64,000 bases of DNA, taken from contig NC_026478.1 in NCBI RefSeq assembly GCF_000328475.2, forward strand, positions 1,426,001-1,490,000, in the 5' to 3' direction. The translations under genes and the position numbers were made by a program. The notes beneath the pieces are model-generated. The model worked only from the letters and a program-made list of their open reading frames with translations. It ran no database searches and was not told where the DNA came from. This document shows positions 48,129 through 58,700 of the stretch, in pieces. The DNA is from Mycosarcoma maydis. Its lineage: Eukaryota > Basidiomycota > Ustilaginomycetes > Ustilaginales. Position 1 is the stretch's first letter, and the number at the start of each line of letters is the position of its first letter.

Positions 48129-51100
48129 GGTGGCTATACGGAGCCCATAACGACCTGACCAAGACACAGGATCTTGTTGCTTGAACGCGTGAATGACAGC
48201 GAGAAGGAGTGAATCTCGACCGAGATCAGCAGGCTAACAATGCTTGACAATGGTCGTTTAGGTCGATGCCGCTGCAAGAACACCAATGGTTGCTCATGTC
48301 ACACCCCATTTGAGAGCTGGGAGCTTGGAAAGGGGAGAGGGGGTCCAAGAGGGCTTCAAGAAAGCCTAGAAAGGCGTAATGTTGCTGGGGTAACGGACCT
48401 TAGAGGCATATACCAAAGCCACGTCTACCTGTCACATGTGTTGTGAGAGGAAGGTCGCTTGGCATCGCAGCCGTTGAGAAACACCAACGTCCAAGCGAGT
48501 CAGGTAGGGTACTGAGCAAACCATCTGGTTTGAGGGTGAGAGCGAGGGGGCATGAGGAGAGTAGCTTGTTGGCACCTTGCCGCGCGTTGATGCAAATGAG
48601 GTTCGCTCGTTACATTGTCAAGGCCTCGAAGTGGTCCTGACTGCATTACAGCGGATCGAGGTTGTCGCCTGGATTCTTTGCAAGAAGATGGAGACTGTTG
48701 GGACGCGACAGAAAAAAAAGGGCCACCACTGCCGCCATTCTGATCGTGGCAGGCGCAGTCTCTGTGGCGAACGAGTACAGGCATGAGGGTGCACCAGGAA
48801 GAGCGGATGCTATCCCTCCTCTGGGTCCTCTGGGTCCTCTGGGTCCTCTGGGGAGGGTGTCGTTGCAATTCATGCAAAAGAGAGCGGGGCAAGGTGATTG
48901 GTGGCTCGATAGGCGGGCCAAAAGGCATTTGCTCGTTTAAGAACGAAGAGGAAATAGGCGAGACCCAAATCGTGAATCGTTGAGGCGTAAAAAGCGACAC
49001 GGCGCATCACATCACGGCCATCAGCGGCCCGACAACCGAGAGCGCCAAAGGTCATGTAACGCATGCATCTAGGCATCTTGCTCAAGCACGCTTGCGTTCT
49101 GCGTTGTTCGATCCTTCGAATGTACTGCAATCGTGAATCTTCTCACGGCTGTATGCTTGTCGAGTGGGGTTGAGCCGACGCCCGTCCGGTGCAGTCGAAC
49201 AAGCAAGCCACCCATTCCTGGTCGAACTGTGTTTCTGACGCTGCTAAGCGAGCATGTTGAGTGTGAGTGCTATCTGCCAACAAAGTATATGCCGTCGGAA
49301 ATGAAAATCACAAATCGTGAATCACGAATGTCCACTCACGACTGAGTTACGAGTATCGTAAGGCGTGAGGCTTTTGTTTCTGCCCTGGCTTGGCTTGTAC
49401 TGTATATATTAAAGTTGACAGGAGAGGAGCAGCAAATCGTGACGACGTCGGTCTGCTGGGCACAACAAACAAAGCACAAAGGTTGTCGTGTGGCGTGTGC
49501 CGTGTGTCCCTCTCCATCCTCGCCCTTGGATCTTTTCTGATAATTTTACTCGCAGCAATCCTCGTCTTATGGCAATGCCTTCTCTCAAATATCAACATAC
49601 GAAGCTTGGACAGAGCTTCAAACCCATTTACGCTGTCACAGCCAGACGAGTCTAACTGAAAGCTGGATAGGATCGGATCAGATGGGCACGGAAAGGGTCC
49701 AATGAGCTTTGCATTCTCCCTCTGCGCGCAAACGATAAGCCGAAAAAGTTGATTGCTAGAGTGCAGCTTTGCAACTCTCCAACAATGCCTTACAAAGGCG
49801 TCCTCAAGGCATTGCAAGCAAGACAGCAGAGGAGCAAAGATGATGTTGTCATGATCCGGGTTCGTTTGTGGCAATGTGGGTCTAACTGACACTCGACTAC
49901 ATAGAAGTTTCTTGCTAACTAATCGTTTTGAGGCAACGGCGAAAAATACACAACACAGCCAAAGTTAGTCGATTCGGGACACGTTGATGGACACGACCAG
50001 GGAGGCAAAAGCTCGGTCGCATGGAGAAGCTTGCAGATCCTGTCTTGCGTTGCCGATACATGCACAAGCATCGTTCGCAGGCTCGTGCGCTCGCTCGCAT
50101 AGACATCTTGGAGCCATCCAGCTTCTGTTCCCACGCCAATGAAAGTCGCTAAAGCGAATCTGTGTCTTCGTTGGCGTCTATGACGAGCCGAGTCGGCTAG
50201 ACGTGGTGATTGATCGCCGTATTCCGCAATGTGTTTCCATGTCGCGCACCCTTGCCGTGTTCTGGGGAATCGAGTAGGAAGACAGGGACGAGCACTTTAA
50301 TAGCTGCGTCCAAGTCCCGTTCACATGGACAGGCGTACTTTGGGTCATCTACGCTTATCTGATCTGTGGAATCCAGCTGATGCTCCGGACTCTGGATTCA
50401 TCCTTTCAGTGCCATCTTGCAATGGCGCTACCTCCAAAAGATCAAGACATGGTCAAAAGCCGCTGCATGGCTTCTCACAATTCTGCTTGCATGTCTCAGA
50501 TTTCAGACAAAGGCGGAGTTGAGATGCACCAAACACATAAGCGTTTGCCAAGCTAAAGTCCAGGTCTTGATTTCTGTAATTCTGAGCTCGCATTGGTGAC
50601 TGACATCAAAGTCATTCACAAATCGTGAATCTCGTTTCGTGGTAGAAAGTGAAGTTAGGTGTGAACATGGGACAACGGCATTGAAGACCAAATTTCTTCG
50701 CCTCACACACTTTGACATCGGCACCGCCTGCCATGCCGATAGCGCGCATGATTCATGAATGAAGCCCGCCGGCTGTGATCCACGCTAACTTGCTCATGCG
50801 CAGCAGTCCAGCCTCTCACAAGCCACAAAAATTTCGTGTTGCCGCCTGCTTTCATTGCGTGCCGTAGAGCAGGGCTCTCGATTGCACCTCAAAAGTCGCA
50901 CCAGATTCGAATATACTGCAACCCATTCGGCGAATGCACCATCTCGTAAAATTACAAAGTTCTGACAAGGCTAGTTTGCTTGAACCATTTCTGTCGAGGA
51001 GCTGGCATCGCAGCTCGTGTGCTGCACAAGTAGTTCATGTCTATTCAGCTATCATAGCGTGTCCTTCACCTCTGGAGGGTCTTGCTTGGCGCATGTTGTG

Positions 51101-51163
51101 AGTGATGTTCGAAATCTGACCTGGTTCGAAAAGCCACTCAACCAACGCAGGTCGGATCCATCT
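48129..51163. other. 3-kb gene-poor stretch
   Basis: The longest region here without a supported gene. Contains a 9-bp tandem repeat (48818-48853) and heptamer motifs at 48967-48981, 49130-49140, 49312-49343 and 50613-50631. All ORFs are short; several of the longer ones begin only at TTG or GTG. No tRNA or transposon remnant recognised. Confidence 0.55.
48818..48853. repeat. 9-bp tandem repeat CCTCTGGGT, four copies
   Basis: Three perfect units and a fourth with one change at its end. Confidence 0.9.
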
Positions 51164-52360
51164 TCAATCCAGAGGCTCTTCGTCCACGGCCATAGGTGCT
51201 CCTCTTGACCCATTGACTGGCGTCGCCGCAGAATCGACCACGAAAAAGTCTGAGTTGCGGAGCGGCCTTGACTCGATCTTGGCAGCAGGCGAAGCAGCTG
51301 CTACGAGATCGCCTTCAGAAGGAGTGAGGGTGCCATTCGGTGTACCATCGATGTTTGCTTTTCCGTTCAATGCTGCACCAGCAGTTGCGAGGCGCCTACG
51401 CTCGGCTACCGACTCACGACCCTGCTTGCTGCGAAGGAACTCACGCACGGGTCTCATCGCTGCATTTCTGCAAAGCTCCTTGAGATCGCTTCCACTGTAC
51501 CCTTCAGTGCGCTTGACCAGCTCGGCCATCTTGAAGCTGGGATCGAGTGTCGTTGCCGACAGCATCAGCGAGAGAATCTTTTCTCTCTGCGCGGCACTAG
51601 GCAATGAGACAGCGTATCGTTTTGGTAATCGACGAAGGATGGCCGAGTCTATGTCATTGGGTCGGTTGGTGGCACCTAGCACCATGATGCGGTCTGTTGA
51701 AGACGTCAGACCATCCCACAATGTCATGAATTCGGCCTTCATCATACCGGTCACCTCGTGGTCGCCGGTAGCTCGCTCGCGCAGAAAACTATCAATCTCA
51801 TCGATAAAGATGATCGAGGGTTGCAACTTTCGTGCCAAGCTGAATAGAGCAGCTACGAGCTTGTTGGATTCGCCGAACCACTTGTTGGTGAGGGTCGATA
51901 CGTGCATATTGATGAAGGTGGCTCCGCTCTCCTTTGCTAGCGCCTTTGCCAGCATTGTCTTACCCGTTCCGGGAGGTCCGTAAAGCAAGACACCTTTGGG
52001 CGCCCCGAGCAGACCGCTCGCGTTGGCAAAGAGCTCTGGGTAGCACAGCGGAGCGATGACGCTTTCTTGCAAGGAAGAGATGATTCCATCCAGGCCTCCG
52101 ATGGATGCAAAGTCGACTGGAATGTCCTCTGGTAGGATGAGCTCGGCGGAGATCTGCTCCTCATATTCGTTGAGCTGCAACTCCTTGCCGCGAAGTCCAA
52201 GCTTGCCCAGCTTAGCGTCGGCAACCTTTTTCGAGTTCTGTCGCTTTTGTCGATTTGGATCAAGAGACGACATGACATATTTGAACGCATAGTAGAACGC
52301 GACCTGACTTATGGCAAAGACTGCCACGTCGGTCATCATCTTGCGAGTGACCTCCTTCAT
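51164..52360 (-). CDS. MSP1: Msp1/ATAD1 AAA ATPase of the mitochondrial outer membrane
   Basis: 398 residues from the ATG at 52360. The frame is open further upstream to 52507, but that part lacks family features. An N-terminal membrane helix ([20 protein letters not shown]) is followed by a basic linker and one AAA domain. Visible motifs are Walker [10 protein letters not shown], pore loop NKWFGES, Walker [11 protein letters not shown], sensor [10 protein letters not shown] and arginine fingers ILRRLPKRY. Msp1 extracts mislocalised tail-anchored proteins from mitochondria and peroxisomes. All catalytic residues are present. The C-terminal 60 residues are a low-complexity extension. Single exon. 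Confidence 0.92.
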   Translation of the reverse strand: MKEVTRKMMTDVAVFAISQVAFYYAFKYVMSSLDPNRQKRQNSKKVADAKLGKLGLRGKELQLNEYEEQISAELILPEDIPVDFASIGGLDGIISSLQESVIAPLCYPELFANASGLLGAPKGVLLYGPPGTGKTMLAKALAKESGATFINMHVSTLTNKWFGESNKLVAALFSLARKLQPSIIFIDEIDSFLRERATGDHEVTGMMKAEFMTLWDGLTSSTDRIMVLGATNRPNDIDSAILRRLPKRYAVSLPSAAQREKILSLMLSATTLDPSFKMAELVKRTEGYSGSDLKELCRNAAMRPVREFLRSKQGRESVAERRRLATAGAALNGKANIDGTPNGTLTPSEGDLVAAASPAAKIESRPLRNSDFFVVDSAATPVNGSRGAPMAVDEEPLD

Positions 52361-52612
52361 GCCGGCTCTGATGTGATAAGCAGGGTGAATTAGGATCGAA
52401 GTAAGTTGGCCTGAAAATGGGTGCTGGAGGTTGACGGAATCGCTTTTCCCTACTGATACCAACTTTGTCTTTCGGAGCGAGTCGAACTTCGTGGAGACTA
52501 TGGGCAAGAGATGAGTGTAAAGAAGAACGCAGCATCAATCGTGATTCGGGAACGCGGATGATAGTGACAGGGATCGGCTATTTCTTCAGGGCAGATTTTC
52601 GCCGCTTTCAAC

Positions 52613-52642
52613 ATTCACGATTCACGATTCGTGATTCACGAC
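52613..52642. repeat. Heptamer array, both orientations
   Basis: ATTCACG twice, ATTCGTG once, ATTCACG once, all in one 7-bp register. Confidence 0.88.
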
Positions 52643-52706
52643 TCTCCTAGTTGCCTGGAACAAGCACGAAGCACAGGATGAGCTGGAAAGGCGCAGCTCA
52701 GCAAAT

Positions 52707-52739
52707 GCGTGATGCGTGATGCGTGATTCGTGATTCCCG
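52707..52739. repeat. Heptamer array, GCGTGAT variant
   Basis: GCGTGAT three times, TCGTGAT once, then TCCCG; 7-bp period with a one-base variant unit. Confidence 0.85.
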
Positions 52740-53227
52740 TATGCCGCGTGCGATTTGTTCTGCTTTGTTAGAGCCAAAATTGAACATTTACTCGTCAGAA
52801 AACACGAAAAGGTGAACTCCGTGCTCAGCAAAAGTCACAGAGTGGAGCTGAAAAGCAGCAAACAAGACACGAGTGAGAAGGTCGATCACCAGAGGTAGTG
52901 GAGCAACGGCGAATACGCACGCTTGGACGCGCAAGGACCCTCTCCCTAAGCTCGTATACGCATGCTTCGTGACATTCCCGATCATTGATGTTGGGCAAGG
53001 CTTGACTTTTCAACACCCTCTCACCATTCCTACATCATCCTCTTCATACTTACACTCGAAGCCGACATTGGTCTCGTAAACATACGATAAACTTCACCTT
53101 CCATCGCATCGCTCGCTCGTTTCACGACGATTTGACCCTCTCGAATAGGTCGAGTGGTTTCCATCTTCTGCAACAATTTTCTCATCGCGGTTTGTGACAC
53201 GCAGCTCACAATTTACAACAGCTCATA

Positions 53228-54135
53228 ATGAGTATTATGGAATACAATGGAGGCAGTGTGGTGGCAGCCAAGGGCAAGAACTGCGTCGTCATCGCATCAG
53301 ATCTTCGACTCGGCCAGCAGGCAATGACGGTCGCTTGCAACTTTGACAAGGTTTTCCGTGTTACCGAAAAGACGTACGTTGGCCTGCCAGGCTTGGCATC
53401 CGACGTTGCGACGCTCAAAGAGCGCTTTCGATACCGTGTCAACATGTACAAGATGAAGGAAGAACGAGACATCGAACCAGAGATTTTTGCCAATCTCGTC
53501 AGCTCCACCCTTTACGAGCGAAGGTAAGCTTGCTTTGATTCTTGACCCAAGCAGCCCACAATACGTCCCTTGACTGTTATTGACACATAGCCTCTCGACC
53601 TACTTGATTGCCTCGGATAAATGTTTGACCCGCCCAGATTTGGACCGTACTTTATCGAGCCAGTTATTGCCGGTATCAACTCAAAAGACGAACCATTCAT
53701 CGCGGCATCGGATGTGGTGGGATGCCTCAATTTTGCAAAGGACTTCGTAGTCAGTGGTACAGCATCCGACAAACTCTTCGGTATGGCAGAGGGCCTCTGG
53801 GAGCCGGATCTGGTAAGTCCCTGGTCATCCATTCAAGTGCGCGGGCAGACAGAGAAGCTAACCTTCGTCCATGAATGCCTTCTCTTCTCCGTTTCTCATC
53901 TATAGGGACCAGAGGAGCTCTTTGAGACAGTGTCGCAGATCCTCCTCGGTGCGCTCGAGCGTGACGCATTATCAGGATGGGGTGCCGTAGTCAGGATTAT
54001 GTGAGTATTGGAGACGCAGATGGCCCGCTTTGCTCGTTCAAACTACATCGACTGACCTTGTCTTTTACTATTCCGCGCCCAAACAGCACTCCTGACAAGG
54101 TAATCGAAAGGACGCTCAAGGCGAGGATGGATTGA
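53228..54135 (+). CDS. PUP3: 20S proteasome subunit beta3
   Basis: Four exons: 53228-53523, 53638-53812, 53906-54000 and 54087-54135 (615 nt, 204 residues). All introns have GTAAG/GTGAG donors and AG acceptors, and the frame closes. The protein begins MSIMEYNGGSVVAAKGKNCV, reads IASDLRLGQQ, then FGPYFIEPVIAG, and ends ERTLKARMD. Beta3 is a non-catalytic member of the proteasome inner ring. The N-terminal Thr nucleophile is absent, as expected, and the length equals yeast Pup3. Located in nucleus and cytosol as part of the 20S core. Confidence 0.95.
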
Positions 54136-54446
54136 AATGGATTCGCTCGGTCAGCAGATCCGGCATCGTCCAGAATCGCTTTTCATGTACTTGTCCCGCT
54201 TCGCAATGATACTACCTCAGCACACTGAACGGGTCGTTTTGCGAAATAGCAGCCTCGCGTCCAGATCCAAAATGTTGCGTGTACAACGATGTCTGAATGT
54301 GACGTTTCGAAGCGCACATCTCCGGGCGGATGAACTACAAAGCAAAGCACCACAAACTTGCAGCCATCACGCCCTCGGCATATCGGCAGACGAACAATGA
54401 AGCATAGGAAACGGACGCATTCATCTTGCGAGTCAGAACATGCTCT
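54136..54446. other. Convergent intergenic region PUP3 / NDUFS4
   Basis: About 310 bp of 3' flanks. Nothing else seen. Confidence 0.6.
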
Positions 54447-55239
54447 CTACTTTGTGTGGTGGATCCTGAGCTTGCCGGGAATATGATTGTAGTTAGCAGC
54501 GTAGCTCTTGGGTGGGATACGGGCCACCTTGGGCTCTGTGACGTGGTAGTCCCAGCCCTGCTTCTCGCAAAAGTGGATTGCGTCCTCCTTGGAGCGGAAC
54601 TTGAGCGAAGTGCCCTGCATGTAGTCGCCCCTGTGCATCGAAAAACCAGCGATAACATCGGGCATAGGTTGTCAGTAAGATTCTGAACGTAATTGTCTTG
54701 TTGCTAAACATCCTACTTACGAAGAGGCCCATCCCATCAAAGGGTTCTCCCATCGTGCGGAGCCTTGGAGGATATCAAAGTCGACACGCCAAACCTTGGT
54801 ACCAGCCTTACCGGACGAGTTGGCAGTCTTGGTAGGGCGGAAGATTCGGACAGAACGCTGGTGCAGCTCCTCTACAGACATCAACCAGAGGTGAAGAACA
54901 TTATAAATGGGTATCAGCGTTGTACAGTCCTAGCCAAATGATACTGTCTCTTCCGTCAGAACATCTACGGATCCGGACGACACCGCTATGACTAGGCAAA
55001 TCGTCGCGATACGTACCAGGTGCGCTGCTGACGAGGTCAGCGGTGACCGCTTGCTCGTGACGCTTCAGCTGCTCGGCAGCAAGATCTCGGCCCTGGTTGT
55101 CGGTGCGCTGAGCGGGCGCTGGCGAGGTGTTGGGTTGAGCTGTGTTGCGAAGCACCGACGAGGTGTTCATCCATCGTGTGCTCGAAGATGCAGAGGTGGC
55201 GACACGGAATGCCTGGGTTGACTGGCGAAGAAGCGACAT
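54447..55239 (-). CDS. NDUFS4: Complex I subunit NDUFS4 (18/21 kDa)
   Basis: Three exons: 55239-55017, 54871-54721 and 54630-54447 (558 nt, 185 residues). Exon 1 encodes an Arg/Ser-rich mitochondrial presequence (MSLLRQSTQAFRVATSASSS). Exon 2 has the family core VRIFRPTKTANSSG and WRVDFDILQGSARWENPLMG. Exon 3 completes it with DYMQGTSLKFRSKEDAIHFC and RIPPKSYAANY. The subunit stabilises the NADH-binding module of respiratory complex I in the mitochondrial matrix arm. Donors are GTACGT and GTAAGT. Usual length. Confidence 0.94.
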
Positions 55240-55790
55240 ACTGTGTGTATATGTGCGAGAAGGGCAGGGGTTGATCCACGGTGGTGATGCAGATGGAAGG
55301 CTAGATACCAACGATGACGAGCAAGCAAGGCTTGATTCACACAGTCGAATTGGCACCACGACAAACCGATTCAGGTTGATTATCAATCGTGAATCTCGCT
55401 GACGTTTTTCGGTTCCGCCTCAACGGTATAACATACACAATATTTTTCACGTTTCACGTATCGTGTTTTTAGTTCGTGGTTTAAACTTTTAAATGCAAGT
55501 TAATATGAAATTTTGAAAGAAAAGTCGTGGACATGCTCTCCACCTTCTCGCCGACTCCCGAGACTTTAAGCAAACTTTTGGCTTAGAACAAACTTACTTC
55601 GTTCTCGACCACAAGCAGCTGTCCATAATTGATACTCGCAGCATCAGCTCCCAAACCTCAACGGATGGACTCCAGCGTAGCAGCAACATCTTTTTTCAGC
55701 GCCTTTTGATCTGTTCAACTGGCTAGTTCCTGCTAAATCAGTCTTCGTTGCTGTCGAGACCATACTTTGAGTGGTGAGGTTGCATTCAAG
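55240..55790. other. Divergent promoter region NDUFS4 / RPAP1
   Basis: Contains one heptamer-like motif near 55385 and an AT-rich section (55430-55520). No gene. Confidence 0.6.
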
Positions 55791-58700
55791 ATGGCCTCAC
55801 AGCAACACTCCACGGACGAGCGGCAGATGCACAAGCAGCGTATTAGACCTCGATTTATCGATCTGGCCGAGCTCGATGATGACTTTTCTGGCGATGACGG
55901 GTCCCTTGAGTCAGCGAGTCGCAGAGCTGCATTGGGTTCGGTCGGTGATTGGCCCCCAGCTGCAACGGTGATCCGGAAGAAACCTCCGACCATCGCCTCT
56001 TCTAACAAAGCAGAGGTACCTGCTTCGGGAACAAAACTAGCGTCGGCCCTGAAAAGGCCCACTGTTGAGGATGTCCAGAATTTGCAGAGTTCTAGAAGCG
56101 TTGATTCACGATCCAATACCAACGCGTCCAAGCAAGGGGAGGCTCGACCACAGCCAAGGACCGTAAGTTTCACTCCGGAGACACAAGATGCCGCAGAGAG
56201 AGCAACAGAGCTTCCGGGGTCACGCAAGGCAACTTTGAATCTTGCAGGATCGATCATAGGCAGTATTCAGGAGCGACCAGCAGGGGAAAGAAGGACACGG
56301 TCTAACGGGGCGACACGGTCCAAACCCTCCGGCTCTCGCTTCGTCGTCAGGAGAAGGATGGATGAAGATCTACAGAAGCATGAAGAGCAGCGAAAACAGA
56401 GGCTCCAACAGGAAGTAACACCTGAAGGACAAGAGCCCGGGACCGGCTTCCCTGAAGTTTCCCACCGCGATCAAATCACACCCATCCTTCCGCGGAACGA
56501 AAGCAAGACTCGCCAGCATCATTTCACCGAAGACATCGAAGCAGTCGAAGCACCACAACGCGACGCTGCTGCCACAAGCACAGCATTGGCTGCGTCTCGT
56601 ATCGCTCCAACGCCTGAGCGCACCACCGAAGGGCCCCTTGTCGAAGATGAGGAATGGCTAGACGAGGATGGCAAGCCCATGTCGGCCTTCAGAAAGTCGC
56701 GCTTGCTTCGGCAAGGGCTCAGACCTCCATCTTTTCGGTCAAGATCAAGTCATGGATCAAGCTCGCAGCAGAGTCAGCGAGATGTGCCATCCTCCCAACC
56801 CGATCCAACAAGAGATCCTGGTGGAGGGGCCGATATCGATGCCATCAGCGCTGTGCTTTCGGATGTATCACGAGAAAACTACCAGAAAGTGCGCCAGATG
56901 AGTGCAGCCGAGGTATCAGAGGAGCTTCGTAGTCTCGAAAGCCTCTTTGGCAAAGATGTCCTGGAGGCTTTGCGCAATCGTAAGAATACCAGCACCCCTC
57001 AGGACAGCGATCACGTTGCATCGAGCGCCACACAGCCAGATGGAATCTCTGTAAAGTCGACTTCGAATGACGTGACGGGCCCGTCCGTTTCGGAGGAGGA
57101 CAAGGAAGGCCCGCTTGCTATTAAGCGTCAGTATTTCCCTGCTGAGCCTGAAGGGCCAAATCCCTCGCTAGAGTGGATGATGCCACAGCAATCGCAACTG
57201 TCAGTGTCTACAGATCTGCGTTTTGACTTCTCCGGAAAACCAATGCAACGAGAACTTCAGACCGACGACACGTATCTCTCCGGCCTGCATCACCATGGCG
57301 ACGACCAAGAGGCTCCAGGATACACCTTCGCAGAGCTCCTGCATCTTTCACGAAGCACCGTCGCAGCACAGCGTCAACTTGCACTCAATGTTCTTGGACG
57401 AGTTTGTGAACACCATCCGGCTTTTGGCGATAACAAGCATCCTGGGGGCGTAGCCGCCACTAACTTGCTAAACGAACATGCTTTGCTGCTTCGAGCAAGA
57501 ATCATCTCGATATCCCGTTGGCTTCTCGGCGACCGGCACTTCACCGTAAGAGCCGCTGCTCTGAGGTGTCTGGCCAGTGCGGTGAGATCACTGCCTTCCG
57601 GTGTCCTGATCCCTCTTGGCTCTGCTCAAGAACTCGATTTTGGCAGATTGGTTGGTGCAAGTCAAAGCGATGCCGATGGAAAAGATAGCCGCGACGTGGC
57701 AAGCGAAATCGAAAAAGGCATTCAAAGAGACTGGGCTAACGTGATTCTCGAATCCGACATCGTCAGCCTGTTCCTCGACAGGATAGACAGCGTGATCACA
57801 TCGACTTGGGAAGCAGAGCTTGCGGTGGAGCTGCTGTTCCGCATAGCATCTTGCTCCGCGTCTCATGCAATGCGGGTGTTCGAGGCCGATCCGAGAAAGT
57901 TGTGCGACTTTGTCATTTATCTCGGTCTCAAGGTTGCTTGGCCGCCAGCTCCAATTGAGAGCCCCTTGCTCGGAGGGGCGCGTCAAAGACCGAACTCGCT
58001 GCCCTCGGTAATAGCCGTGCGCCTGTTGCATCAGGGGATTCTCAGTGACCGCAAGATCGCAGAGTCAATCGTCTTGAGTGGTAGCGTCGAGCACCTCTTG
58101 CGTTTTGTAGTGACGCCTCCATGGAAAGTCGAAGAGGACTGGGTGTCCGATGATGAAGCAGGCGATGCGATCGTCGTAACAGGGTACCAGATCTTTGACG
58201 AGGTGCTTCAGCTGTTCGTTTCGTTGGCATCATACGGTCTCTTCGCATCGGTTGTCGCACGAACATGGGATCTATGGCAAGCTAGCAGCTCTTGGGCTGT
58301 CAAGCAGCTGCTGCACAATAATCAGTCAGAAGGAGACATCTCGAAGAAGGTCTGGATAAACGAAGCGAGAGACATAGCGGCACAGCGCATCTTTGAGATT
58401 CTCGCCGCATGGACACACTGTGCCATGGACCCTCACGAGCTGATGACTGCACACGACATTACGTGGACGCAAGTACGAGACTGGATAGAACCAATCAAGG
58501 ACGCCGCCCAGGAACTGGCTACGACCACCACAGCCCGACCATCAGATCAGGGACCTGCTTTCGGAGCTCTGTGCACGTACATTGATGCCTGGGTTCGATG
58601 CGCTATTAGCAAAGAACCTAAGATTCTCGACAAATATGTCGAGTCGTGTCAAACCATTCTCTCACACTCCCATCGACCCATCCAGCAACACTTTCTCAAC

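Larger units (their letters stand above)
52361..53227. other. Divergent promoter region MSP1 / PUP3
   Basis: Two heptamer arrays (52613-52642 and 52707-52739) and otherwise unique sequence. No gene. Confidence 0.6.

Noticed and set aside
48646..48921. Collagen-like PRG repeats on the minus strand
   Set aside because: Produced by the 9-bp tandem repeat; the frame has only a TTG start and no domain.
50417..50599. Signal-peptide-like 60-codon reading in the gene desert
   Set aside because: Begins at TTG and contains no ATG before the hydrophobic stretch; no splice sites that would supply a start.
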